The position numbers and the translations under genes are program-made. From NCBI GenBank assembly GCA_002427055.1, contig DIPA01000016.1, positions 1 through 19,513 on the forward strand: a stretch of 19,513 bases of DNA, given 5' to 3'. Positions 1-8,026 of the stretch are shown here, in pieces. The notes beneath the pieces are model-generated. The model was given only the letters and a program-made list of their open reading frames with translations, had not been told where the DNA came from and searched no databases. Source of the stretch: Firmicutes bacterium UBA5500. Lineage in GTDB: Bacteria; Bacillota; UBA994; UBA5500. Numbering within the stretch: position 1 is the stretch's first letter; each line of letters begins with the position of its first letter.

Positions 1-86
1 GGAACGTCATTTAGCTTTACTCTTCCAATAGAGTCGGGAGAGGGGGTGGCACTCCATGATTGAAAAGAAAAGCTAAATGACGTTCC
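1..86. repeat. 18-bp inverted repeat at the left window edge
   Basis: Bases 1-18 are the exact reverse complement of bases 69-86, separated by 50 bases. The right arm encodes the end of the conserved kinase core (GTSFSF) on the minus strand. The left arm begins at base 1, so the match may continue outside the window. A fold-back of this kind is typical of inverted chimeras at contig ends, but a genuine hairpin at the 3' end of walK cannot be excluded. Confidence 0.85.
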
Positions 87-1802
87 TTGATCCAGTTCGC
101 TCTCGATCCAAATACGCCCGCCATGGCCCTCAATAATCTGTTTGGCGATGGCTAACCCCAGACCGGTGCCTCCCATCTGACGCGAGCGGGCTTTATCCAC
201 CCGATAGAAGCGCTCAAAAATGCGAGGCAAATCTTCTGCCGGTATACCAACGCCTGTATCACGGACATTAACGGTCACCTCGTGGTCATCGGCAGTCACA
301 CCAAGCAATACTTCGCCACCATTGGGCGTGAACTTAATGGCGTTGGAAACGATGTTGACTAGAACTTGCTCAATTTCATCACGGTTGGCTAAAACCTGTG
401 GTACCTCTTCTGGCAAAGATATACCGAAATGCAGCTCTTTTTGCTGAGCTGCGACTGCCATCTTGTTAGCAACTTCAAGAGTCAACTCATCAAGAAAAAT
501 GCGTTGTTTTTGATGTCCTTGCAGATTATCTAGGGTAGATAAGGTCAAGAGATCTCTGACCAAACGTGTCATACGGTCACTTTCTTCATTGACGACTGTC
601 AAAAAACGGGCCGCAACACCGCTATCATTAACTGCCCCATCAAGTAAGGTCTCTACGTAGCTCTTAATAGTTGTGAGGGGGGTGCGCAACTCATGCGAGA
701 CATTGGCAACAAAATCTCGCCGCAACTGATCCAGCCGTGATTGCTCGGTCATATCTTGCAGCACAACCACAACGCCGCTCAGCTGTTCGTTAGTGCTTTT
801 TACCGGGGCCAAATAGGCGCGCAGCACCGTCTTACGCACATCCTCCAACTTCAATTCCAAGGTAGCCGGAGCTAAGCGTAATATCTCTGCAGCACTACCA
901 AGTTCAAGCTTGAGTAATACATCTTCGGTTGTAGGTTCTGCCGGCAGGGCTAGCAACTCACCCGCTTTGGGATTGATATGCATTAATCGCCCACTGTTAT
1001 CAAAGGCCACTACCCCATTAGACATATGTTCAAGAATGGCTTCTAGCTTGCTCTTTTCGTTAGCCATAGCATGTAAGCTTTTGCGCAACTCGCCCGTCAG
1101 GTAATTAAACACCTCTGCCAGGCGGCCAATTTCATCGTGTGAGCGTACCTGTACGCTGATATCAAAATTACCGGCAGCGAGTTTTTCGGCCTGGGATGTT
1201 ATCTCTAGGATAGGCTGAGTAATGGTGCGGGCTGAAGCTAAGCCTAAAATGGTAATCACTATGACCGCCAAGACGGTAGCATTAAGCAATGTCCCTTGAA
1301 TGTCCTGCAGGATTTCGTAGACACCAGTTAGGGGCTGCAACAAGAAGATAGCTCCAATATCTTGCCCTTCAACGTGGCCACCGGCTCTGATGGCCATCGT
1401 TAAGTATTCTACGCCGCCCCGAAAATAGAGGCCAACGAAAGGACCTTCCTCTTGAGGGAGCGACAGTAAATCTCCTACCGGTTTGTTCTCCACCAGACTA
1501 CTACCAGGCTTAATGCCGATATCAGGTCCGTAAGACACTATCGCTTGCATGGATTCATTTAGCAAGACTAGATTAGAGTCCTTTTCGTCGGCAAAACCTA
1601 ATACGGCAGCGGCTTCTATTAGATCGTTATCACTGAGCAAATCCTGATCACGCAATAAACGTCCCTTTAGCTCAAGGTCATGCCGAGCTAACTCAATGTA
1701 GTAATCTTCCCAGCGATTAAGCAAGTAAACACTGACCATTGTCATGGCCAAAACAATAAGTAAAACGTGGATAAGCACTACGCGCCATTGAATACTACGC
1801 AT
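1..1802 (-). CDS. walK: WalK-type sensor histidine kinase, 3' end cut by window edge
   Basis: This is a membrane sensor kinase that would autophosphorylate and pass phosphate to the WalR regulator encoded just upstream; in Bacillota this pair controls cell-wall hydrolases. My own minus-strand translation is open for 600 codons from ATG at 1802 to the window edge, with no internal stop. It shows an N-terminal membrane segment (about residues 7-28), an extracellular sensor region, a second membrane segment (about 172-190), HAMP (about 190-243), PAS (from about 250), the HisKA motif FVANVSHELRTPL with the phospho-acceptor His370, the N-box NIVSNAIKFTPNGG, and the G-boxes DTGVGIP and GGTGLGLAIAK. 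The start lies one base after the walR stop, so translation is probably coupled; the ribosome site is weak. The residues after the usual GTSFSFSF ending come from a suspicious inverted repeat (see the first finding), so the true C-terminus is not known. Confidence 0.93.
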   Translation of the reverse strand, partial: MRSIQWRVVLIHVLLIVLAMTMVSVYLLNRWEDYYIELARHDLELKGRLLRDQDLLSDNDLIEAAAVLGFADEKDSNLVLLNESMQAIVSYGPDIGIKPGSSLVENKPVGDLLSLPQEEGPFVGLYFRGGVEYLTMAIRAGGHVEGQDIGAIFLLQPLTGVYEILQDIQGTLLNATVLAVIVITILGLASARTITQPILEITSQAEKLAAGNFDISVQVRSHDEIGRLAEVFNYLTGELRKSLHAMANEKSKLEAILEHMSNGVVAFDNSGRLMHINPKAGELLALPAEPTTEDVLLKLELGSAAEILRLAPATLELKLEDVRKTVLRAYLAPVKSTNEQLSGVVVVLQDMTEQSRLDQLRRDFVANVSHELRTPLTTIKSYVETLLDGAVNDSGVAARFLTVVNEESDRMTRLVRDLLTLSTLDNLQGHQKQRIFLDELTLEVANKMAVAAQQKELHFGISLPEEVPQVLANRDEIEQVLVNIVSNAIKFTPNGGEVLLGVTADDHEVTVNVRDTGVGIPAEDLPRIFERFYRVDKARSRQMGGTGLGLAIAKQIIEGHGGRIWIESELDQGTSFSFSFQSWSATPSPDSIGRVKLNDV

Positions 1803-1803
1803 T

Positions 1804-2496
1804 TTAGAGTTCCCGGAAGTAGTAACCCACCCCGCGGCGCATCAATATGTAAGTGGGCTGACTAGGATCATCTTCAATCTTCTCACGCAAACGTCTTACA
1901 GTCACATCTACCGTACGTACGTGTCCAAAGTAGTCATAACCCCAAACTTCCTTAAGTAGGTGCTCACGATCAAAAACAGTTCCCGGACTAAGAGCCAGGT
2001 ACTTAAGTAATTCGTATTCGCGCACAGTCAATTCGATCGGCTCGCCACGTTTAGAAACGCTGTATTTAGCAAAGTCAATTTCTAAATCGGCAAGGCAAAG
2101 GGAGCTTGATTGCTGCGTATCTCCAGAAAGATCGGTCACTCGCCGCAAAGCCGCTTTCACACGAGCAAGTAACTCACGCGGGCTAAAAGGCTTAGTTATG
2201 TAATCATCAGCACCCAACTCTAAACCATTGATCTTATCGGTTTCTGTAGCCTTAGCCGTCACCATAAGGATAGGAGTATTAAGTGAGCTGCGCAGATGTC
2301 TGCAAACTTCAAACCCATTTAGTTTTGGCAGCATAACATCAAGTAGTACTAAATCGGGCTGCAAACGGAAGGCTTTTTCTAAGGCTTCTCGGCCATCATA
2401 GGCTACTTCTACCTCATACCCTTCTTTTTCTAAATTATATTTGACTATATCCGCTATCGGCTTTTCATCTTCTACAACTAGTATTAATTGGCCCAT
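1804..2496 (-). CDS. walR: WalR-type OmpR/PhoB-family response regulator
   Basis: This is a cytoplasmic DNA-binding response regulator, the partner of the downstream WalK kinase. At 230 aa it has the usual family length. The receiver domain (about 1-118) has the acidic pocket E9/D10, the phospho-acceptor Asp53 in LVLLDVMLP, and the conserved lysine in the ITKPF motif. The winged-helix domain (about 130-228) carries the recognition-helix motif YFGHVRTVDVTVRRLREKIEDD and the wing RRGVGYYF, close to the YycF/VicR subgroup. The ATG at 2494-2496 is preceded by AGGAGGC at 2504-2510 with a 7-base spacer, so the start is secure. Naming it WalR rather than PhoP rests on recognition and on the kinase's HAMP-PAS layout. 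The next genes expected in many genomes (yycH, yycI) would lie beyond the left edge. Confidence 0.92.
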   Translation of the reverse strand: MGQLILVVEDEKPIADIVKYNLEKEGYEVEVAYDGREALEKAFRLQPDLVLLDVMLPKLNGFEVCRHLRSSLNTPILMVTAKATETDKINGLELGADDYITKPFSPRELLARVKAALRRVTDLSGDTQQSSSLCLADLEIDFAKYSVSKRGEPIELTVREYELLKYLALSPGTVFDREHLLKEVWGYDYFGHVRTVDVTVRRLREKIEDDPSQPTYILMRRGVGYYFREL

Positions 2497-2607
2497 TATA
2501 CCTGCCTCCTCTAGTGCATGACACTGACGTTATACCAGTTACTGGACTAGCACAACTTATGTATACTTATTCGCGAGCCCACTCGCCATTTCCTGCCTTC
2601 AACAAGA

Positions 2608-2648
2608 GGGCGGTTGGTTTGTTTCACAGTGAAACAAACCAACCGCCC
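2608..2648. repeat. 41-bp near-perfect palindrome between the U32 gene and walR
   Basis: Twenty-base arms (2608-2627 and 2629-2648) are exact reverse complements around one central base, with GTTTCACAGTGAAAC at the core. It lies 115 bases after the U32 stop codon and 111 bases before the walR start. Minus-strand RNA would form a very strong hairpin followed by UCUUGUUG, which is U-rich but not a clean U-run, so it may be an imperfect terminator of the U32 transcript. An operator or a repeat element are the alternatives. A smaller palindrome, CCAGTTACTGG, sits at 2535-2545, nearer the walR start. Confidence 0.9.
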
Positions 2649-2763
2649 GAGATTGCTAAGAAGGCCGCGGTCATACTAGGAGCTCCAACGCGCTTTGCGT
2701 ATGACACGCAGCCTTTATAAGGCTTGGGCAACTTTTTCAGTGGTCTCCAACCATCCCCTTGTT

Positions 2764-5172
2764 TCAAACTCCGCGGTTCCAGTGGCCACGGGTAAGCTTG
2801 CTGCCGTAGATAGCCTCAAGTTCTTGCTTGCAGTTGTGACCAGGTTGCTCCTGGTACCAAGCTGCTAGGTAAAGGGGTAGTATTTGCTCGAGGGTTTCAG
2901 GCTGTTCTAGCTCGGCATCAATAACCAACTCCGCTGGTCTTGGACCTTGTTTTAGGGCATGTAATTGATCAATTAGTGAGAAGACCTGGCTATTATAGAG
3001 GTAGCTACGACAAGTAGCATCTCCCAGTAGGGGGAAACGGTAGCCCTTGCGGTCTAGCAAGTACTGAGGCTCGGGCTGACAACGGTCACGGCCTCTACAC
3101 TGTCCGTTGGCTCCCAATAAGCACTGCTCATGTACCATAAGCAGATGGCGTGCATGGATCAATAAGTGTGCTCGTGGCCCCTCGGCGGCAAGCATCTGCT
3201 TGGTTTCTGTGCGGTTAAGTTCTGTCGATAGCAAATAGCCGTCTGCATCAGGTAAGCTAGCCGAGAACCAAGTATTATAGGCATTCATTGAGGTATCAAG
3301 GACATAAGGTAACCCCAAGCAATGAGCGAGCTCAACACAGCCCCAGTTGGGTAGCAAAAGCCCACTAACATTCGCTGTAGCTAATGCTTCTTGCCACGCG
3401 GCCAATTCTTTAGGCAACAAGATACGGGGCAACCGCAGATAGCATGTAAGCCCGCGTTGTGAAGCCAGCGTTTGCGCAGTCTTGTAGACTGCAAGCAATT
3501 GCTTTGGATCAGCATAGCTATGATATGAGGCACCAAAGTAGATCCGGCTGAGTTTGTCGGCATGCTGTAGTGCCACTTCTAGTTGCTCTAAGCTGGCAAC
3601 TATCACTGCCAGCCTGCTACTCTGCCCTTGGGCCTGACCTGCGGGCCGTAATGCCGCAGGCAGACTAACCGTTTCGGGTAAGGGATTATGTTGCCCCCAG
3701 AGTATCTGACTGAGCGAAGCTACAGCCTGACGACGGCAGTAGTTTATTTCACTAACAGGCAATGCTAACCCAGGCTCTATGTCACTCATCAGGTTTGCTA
3801 GAGCAAAGCCGCTGCCACCCAGTTTGCTAAGTTGGCGCTCTAGCAAGGCCCGGTCGACAGCAACATGCTTGGCTAACTCAGGCAAACGCGTGCCTTCAAT
3901 TTGTGTGCTATGCCCGCCTGCAATGGCTTGTAATTGTAAGGGGTGGTTTCTCTGTAACTTAACTTCAAAATCGATAGGCCATGCAGGCGGTTCATAGGTG
4001 GCTACCTGCTCGGCAACTGCTTGTTCGATAGATGACTGCACTAGGCGCATGACGCTACTACCGGGGGCTAAGCGATAGCCGGGCAAATGGGCTACTTGCC
4101 CAGCCGCTAGCTGCTCGAGTTTGCGGTTTCCTTGCAGGAGGTCCTGTATTTCATATTCCTGTCCACCCTCACCTGCTAAGACGTCTTTGCGCCGGACCGC
4201 TTGGGTGAAACTAATGTCGCCGCTGGGTAACATCACCCCAATGTTGACACCTTGGTGCCCAGGTTTTGCTACCGATAGCAAATCGGGTCCCGGGCGGCTT
4301 AGGGTATAACCGCTGGTAAAGCCCCGGTTAAAGACTTGAGCCAGCTCAAATAATCGCTGGTCGATATCATCAAGCCCAGCATTTTCTGTCAGGCGATCAA
4401 TTGCCTCACGATAATGGCGCACCACTGTACCCACATAAGCAGGTCGCTTTAGCCGCCCCTCTATCTTCCAGGCGGCCACCGGTAGCTCTAGTAGCTGAGA
4501 AAGATAAGGTAACAGACAAAGGTCGTGTGGGCTTAACAAATGAGCCGGCTGGTTAGCGGTTCCCAGCCAACTATAGGGCAGACGACAAGGTTGGGCGCAT
4601 TGGCCGCGGTTACCACTTCGGCCTCCGATTATGCTCGAGAGCAGGCACTGTCCGGAATAGGCCACGCAAAGTGCCCCATGCACAAAAACTTCTAGGCTGG
4701 CCTTGCTTGTGGCAGCTATTTGCTTGATTTCAGCAAAAGAAAGCTCGCGAGCCAATACCACACGCTTGACACCGCGCCGGACTAAGGCATTAACGCCGGC
4801 AGCGTTATGAATAGTCAGCTGGGTGCTAGCGTGTAATTCTAACTGAGGGGTTGTCGCCTGGGCTAATGCGATCAAACCCGGATCTTGTACAATAACAGCG
4901 TCGACACCAATGTTATATAGTTGGCGCAAGAACTTAACAGCTGCTTCAAGCTCTGCATCTTTGAGCAAAGTGTTAACAGTTACATAGACTTTGGCCTTTG
5001 CTCGGTGAGCTAACTGCACAGCTGCAGCCAATTCTGGCAGAGAAAAGTTGGCTGCTGATTGGCGAGCGCTAAATTGCTTACCGCCTAAATAGATGGCGTC
5101 AGCTCCATTAGCCAAAGCTGCCAGCAAGGCCTCTTGCGACCCAGCTGGCGCTAATAACTCAGGACGTTGCAT
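2764..5172 (-). CDS. Peptidase U32 family protein with DUF3656 (RlhA-like)
   Basis: Members of this family, despite the peptidase name, include the RNA hydroxylation proteins RlhA (23S rRNA) and TrhP (tRNA) and the UbiU/UbiV proteins, which carry an iron-sulfur cluster. The N-terminal 200 residues hold the family signature: PELLAPAGSQEALLAAL and GADAIYLGG at the start, then HGALCVAYSGQC followed by GGRSGNRGQCAQPCRLPY. This gives C169, C176, C192 and C196, the likely cluster or metal ligands. The long C-terminal half matches the DUF3656/collagenase-like extension, and a second cysteine group (C-LLGANGQC-RGRDRC, then C in GDATCRSY) lies near residues 690-730. At 802 aa it is longer than E. coli RlhA, as is common in Clostridia. 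A TATAAG preceded by TGC (5206-5213) just after the upstream terminator may be its promoter; AAGGTAGGTG precedes the ATG. RNA hydroxylation is inferred from the family, not shown. Confidence 0.88.
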   Translation of the reverse strand: MQRPELLAPAGSQEALLAALANGADAIYLGGKQFSARQSAANFSLPELAAAVQLAHRAKAKVYVTVNTLLKDAELEAAVKFLRQLYNIGVDAVIVQDPGLIALAQATTPQLELHASTQLTIHNAAGVNALVRRGVKRVVLARELSFAEIKQIAATSKASLEVFVHGALCVAYSGQCLLSSIIGGRSGNRGQCAQPCRLPYSWLGTANQPAHLLSPHDLCLLPYLSQLLELPVAAWKIEGRLKRPAYVGTVVRHYREAIDRLTENAGLDDIDQRLFELAQVFNRGFTSGYTLSRPGPDLLSVAKPGHQGVNIGVMLPSGDISFTQAVRRKDVLAGEGGQEYEIQDLLQGNRKLEQLAAGQVAHLPGYRLAPGSSVMRLVQSSIEQAVAEQVATYEPPAWPIDFEVKLQRNHPLQLQAIAGGHSTQIEGTRLPELAKHVAVDRALLERQLSKLGGSGFALANLMSDIEPGLALPVSEINYCRRQAVASLSQILWGQHNPLPETVSLPAALRPAGQAQGQSSRLAVIVASLEQLEVALQHADKLSRIYFGASYHSYADPKQLLAVYKTAQTLASQRGLTCYLRLPRILLPKELAAWQEALATANVSGLLLPNWGCVELAHCLGLPYVLDTSMNAYNTWFSASLPDADGYLLSTELNRTETKQMLAAEGPRAHLLIHARHLLMVHEQCLLGANGQCRGRDRCQPEPQYLLDRKGYRFPLLGDATCRSYLYNSQVFSLIDQLHALKQGPRPAELVIDAELEQPETLEQILPLYLAAWYQEQPGHNCKQELEAIYGSKLTRGHWNRGV

Positions 5173-5213
5173 GTTTGCACCTACCTTATGTTGTGTCTTT
5201 ATCTCCTTATAGC

Positions 5214-5238
5214 AAAAAAGGCGGCAACTTTTGCCGCC
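5214..5238 (-). terminator. Intrinsic terminator after the M23 peptidase gene
   Basis: On the minus strand GGCGGCAA pairs with TTGCCGCC around a 3-base loop (5220-5238), followed by six Ts. It lies 14 bases after the M23 peptidase stop codon and separates that gene from the U32 gene. Confidence 0.92.
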
Positions 5239-5251
5239 CCTAAGCGTCTAA

Positions 5252-6670
5252 CTATCTAAGGAAGTTGATTGGGTTCTTATTTACTCCTTGATAGAGTACC
5301 TCAAAATGCAAATGGTTCCCGAAAGAATAACCTGTGCTTCCTACTTTGGCAATAAGCTGCCCCCGAGAAACCTTTGCTCCCTTAGAAACGAGCAACTGTG
5401 AACAATGGCCATAGCGAGTAACGTAACCATTACCATGATTAATCTCCACCATGTAACCATAGTTACCCCGGCGCCCCGAATAAACAACTACGCCACTGTC
5501 GGCAGCCACAATAGCGGTTCCTCGTGACGCACCTATATCCAGCCCATAGTGCATCTTGCCCCAACGCATACCATAGGGTGAGGTAATGCTACCTTGTGTA
5601 GGCCAGACAAAACGCCCTGAACCGGTGACAACAGCCACTTTGGTACCCTGCTTGACAACTGCCGTAACCGGCTCCTTGACCCGGGTAGTGGTTTTAACCT
5701 CGGAGCCAACTGTCTGCCCGTTAACCAAAGTCAGCACACTTGTGACCTCGTCGATTCCGTTTTGCCCCTTGGTAACGGTCTTTTTCTCTCCTTTATAGAG
5801 AGAACTATCTTTAACGTATTCCGTCTCAAACGGTACCGTCTTAGTCTCTGTTACTTCTGCAGTAGCCTCAACGTGAATCAGTGGGTCAGGTACGGTTACA
5901 GCTAACTCCTGCCCAATTTGTAACTGCGTTGCTTTCACGCCTGGGTTAGCTTCTGCTAATTCTGAGGGACGTATACCTCGGGATGCGGCAATACGGGTAA
6001 ATGTTTCGCCACGAGAGACAATATGACGAACTTCTTTGCGCTGCCCAGATAGCAAAAACGTTTCAGCAGTCGCTTCATCCACTAGACTAGCAATAGCAAC
6101 CGGTTTTTCAATTACTTGTAGGTTTTCTCTTATGTTTAATGCGGTCACGTTAAATGTTTTATATAGATTAGCTAACCGCTCTGTAGTTTTCTGCTTAATA
6201 TTAGCCACCACTGCTTGCGCACTGGACAGATCTTTGAATGCCAGAACATCGCGATTGTCAATCGCAATTACAGCACCCGGTATACCCCACTCTAGCTTAT
6301 CTTGTAAAACCAGCTGCATATCCTCAGTCTTCACCGCAGGAATGCCAAAACTGCGGGCTAGTTTTAGATCATTTATCATTTCGGCGGACTCATATTCCTT
6401 GCGGTTACAATCGTCCAATTCTTGCAGATAGCCAACAATTGCTTGCCGATCCTCAGTAACTCCTACTACTTCATCATCAACAACTACCTGCCACTGGTCC
6501 GTCAGTTGTAGTGCGGCCGATAAACATAGAACGGAAAGCACTCCCGGCACTACTCCTGGTTTCGCAAGCAGTCTTTGGTACTTGTCCTTGTTCTGCAACC
6601 ACCAGCGATCTAGATAATGCTTGCCCTTCTCGGCCAAGCCCGCTAGCTGCTGCTTCCAAAGGGGGTTCAT
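5252..6670 (-). CDS. LysM-G5-M23 cell-wall metallopeptidase
   Basis: This is a membrane-anchored or secreted peptidoglycan endopeptidase of the lysostaphin/DD-endopeptidase (M23) fold. Using the ATG at 6670 (472 aa), the order is: a cytoplasmic N-terminus, one hydrophobic segment at about 41-58 (VVPGVLSVLCLSAALQL), a long linker, LysM at about 216-259 (HIVSRGETFTRIA...LQIGQEL), a G5 domain at about 275-342 and M23 at about 365-465. The zinc motif HxxxD (HYGLD, H374/D378) and the HLH motif (H453/H455) are intact, so it should be active. The ORF can be opened 14 codons earlier at 6712, but AGGTGG with a 7-base spacer fits the 6670 ATG and nothing good precedes 6712. LysM and G5 would hold it on glycan strands. 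WalRK regulons often include such hydrolases, but I see no WalR site here. Confidence 0.92.
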   Translation of the reverse strand: MNPLWKQQLAGLAEKGKHYLDRWWLQNKDKYQRLLAKPGVVPGVLSVLCLSAALQLTDQWQVVVDDEVVGVTEDRQAIVGYLQELDDCNRKEYESAEMINDLKLARSFGIPAVKTEDMQLVLQDKLEWGIPGAVIAIDNRDVLAFKDLSSAQAVVANIKQKTTERLANLYKTFNVTALNIRENLQVIEKPVAIASLVDEATAETFLLSGQRKEVRHIVSRGETFTRIAASRGIRPSELAEANPGVKATQLQIGQELAVTVPDPLIHVEATAEVTETKTVPFETEYVKDSSLYKGEKKTVTKGQNGIDEVTSVLTLVNGQTVGSEVKTTTRVKEPVTAVVKQGTKVAVVTGSGRFVWPTQGSITSPYGMRWGKMHYGLDIGASRGTAIVAADSGVVVYSGRRGNYGYMVEINHGNGYVTRYGHCSQLLVSKGAKVSRGQLIAKVGSTGYSFGNHLHFEVLYQGVNKNPINFLR

Positions 6671-6841
6671 CCCCTCACCACCTCTCACTTGCACGTAATC
6701 CTTTCGTAACATTCGCCCTCTAGTGGTACATAACCTTCTTTTTTTGGAGAAAAATTATTGTTAATTTTTTCAGCGGCTAAAGAAAGGTTGCACTTGCTTC
6801 TGTTTTGAGTATGGCTTAACGCTCTCCATATAATAACACAC
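6671..6841. other. AT-rich upstream region of the M23 gene
   Basis: These 171 bases separate the transporter and peptidase genes and contain runs of A and T. No clear terminator for the transporter gene and no convincing -35/-10 pair was found, although the peptidase promoter should lie here. Confidence 0.4.
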
Positions 6842-7753
6842 CTAGGACATTCTCTCTAGGGTACGCGTGATTGGCGTGATCAAGAGCAGGAAAATACCGG
6901 CGCTAATTACGTTGAAGAGAGTATGTCCGTTAGCCACTTGGTGCATGATGTCGGGCGCTGTATCTGCTACAAAAGTAAGGAAAGCAGCGTAGAATGGTAG
7001 CACTACTATTACACCAATAACGTTAAATAGAAGATGAGCAAGTGCAGCCTGACGAGCTGGTCGATTAGTTCCTAAGGAGGCAAAGATAGCTGTGGCACAA
7101 GTTCCGATATTACTACCGAGGGCGATACCAATAGCAGCCGAAAGGTCTATTACTTGACCCGCGGCTAAGGCGATCACGACCGCAGTGACGGCACTACTGC
7201 TTTGCACCACCGCTGTAATCACTAGGCCTACGCATACTCCCAGGTAAGGCGAGCGGCTGCAGGCCAGGAACAAGGAATGTACGATTGGTAAGTGCAGAAG
7301 CAGGGCGAGGTTCTTACTCATCAATTGCAGACCGAAAAACAGAAACCCCAGGCCGATCAGCACAAAACCTATTTGACGGCTCTGGGGCAGGAGCAGGAGT
7401 AGCAGTCCTAGCAAAAGGATTGGCAAGATGAGCTGATATGGCTCAAAGGCGATAATTTGGGCCGTAATGGTTGTGCCCACATTGGCACCGGCAATCAACG
7501 CCATAGCTTGCCGCAGGGTTAACAGACCGGCATCAACAGCTGCTACTACTATTACGGTAGTCGCACTACTACTTTGTATGAGGACTGTTACGAAAGTGCC
7601 AACTAAGGTGCCACGCATTGGAGTTTTTGTCAAACGCGTTAACCAGGTTTGTAAGTGACTGCCTGCCAGTTTAAGCAGAGCAGCGCTCATTAAGCGTAGT
7701 CCAAATAGGAAGATGAACAGACCGAAGGCAGGTAGCGCTATGTAGAGCAGCAA
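6842..7753 (-). CDS. Na/Pi-cotransporter family membrane protein
   Basis: This is an integral membrane protein of the NptA/PF02690 family, which moves phosphate with sodium in characterised members. Both family repeats are visible, each with the hallmark QSSSA motif: VLIQSSSATTVIVVAA near residue 60 and AVVQSSSAVTAVVIALAAG near residue 170. GANVGTT and GSNIGT follow the respective repeats, and about eight hydrophobic helices can be traced. At 303 aa it lacks the C-terminal PhoU-like domain of the longer family members. The start is TTG (7751-7753), chosen because GAGGG lies 6 bases upstream and no ATG is available. It stands alone: a tRNA terminator precedes it and the next gene has its own upstream region. 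Substrate is inferred; other anions are possible. Confidence 0.88.
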   Translation of the reverse strand: MLLYIALPAFGLFIFLFGLRLMSAALLKLAGSHLQTWLTRLTKTPMRGTLVGTFVTVLIQSSSATTVIVVAAVDAGLLTLRQAMALIAGANVGTTITAQIIAFEPYQLILPILLLGLLLLLLPQSRQIGFVLIGLGFLFFGLQLMSKNLALLLHLPIVHSLFLACSRSPYLGVCVGLVITAVVQSSSAVTAVVIALAAGQVIDLSAAIGIALGSNIGTCATAIFASLGTNRPARQAALAHLLFNVIGVIVVLPFYAAFLTFVADTAPDIMHQVANGHTLFNVISAGIFLLLITPITRTLERMS

Positions 7754-7806
7754 AGGAAATCCCTCTCTTTCTCTACATAATACGCAGTAGCTCTTCCATA
7801 ATGACC

Positions 7807-7842
7807 AAAAAATCCTATCACTTGAACTTAAGTGATAGGATT
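7807..7842 (-). terminator. Intrinsic terminator of the tRNA-Gly unit
   Basis: A perfect 13-bp stem (7811-7823 with 7830-7842) with a 6-base loop is followed on the minus strand by TTTTTT. It begins 12 bases after the tRNA-Gly 3' end, so the tRNA is probably a one-gene transcript. Confidence 0.92.
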
Positions 7843-7853
7843 CTTATTGCAAA

Positions 7854-7927
7854 TGGAGCGGGTGATGGGAATCGAACCCACGTAGCTGGCTTGGGAAGCC
7901 AGTGCTCTACCATTGAGCTACACCCGC
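7854..7927 (-). tRNA. tRNA-Gly (anticodon CCC)
   Basis: The minus strand folds into a standard 74-base tRNA with encoded CCA. The acceptor GCGGGTG pairs with CACCCGC, the D arm is GCTCAATGGTAGAGC, and the anticodon stem CTGGC/GCCAG closes the loop TTCCCAA, giving anticodon CCC (reads GGG). The T arm is GTGGG-TTCGATT-CCCAT. All stems pair. Confidence 0.96.
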
Positions 7928-7971
7928 AGAACACAGTCAGATTGCCTAAAAACTAGTTTACTGACTCATAT

Positions 7972-8001
7972 ATAATAACACGAAGCGGGTTAGCAACGCA
8001 A
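7972..8001 (-). promoter_or_regulatory. Possible sigma-A promoter for tRNA-Gly
   Basis: On the minus strand TTGCGT (7996-8001) and TATTAT (7972-7977) are 18 bases apart, about 45 bases before the tRNA. The match is fair. The region lies just after the aminopeptidase gene, for which no terminator is obvious. Confidence 0.4.
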
Positions 8002-8026
8002 GCATACGCAATGTGCGGCGGTGCGG

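Noticed and set aside
1..1802. walK as a pseudogene, because no closed ORF is seen
   Set aside because: Manual translation is open with all kinase motifs intact; it lacks a stop only because it runs off the window.
2514..2720. 68-codon plus-strand open frame spanning the palindrome upstream of walR
   Set aside because: It would be the only plus-strand gene, has no ribosome site, and includes the entire palindrome; chance is more likely.
6036..6431. 131-codon plus-strand open frame
   Set aside because: Shadow of the M23 peptidase gene on the opposite strand.
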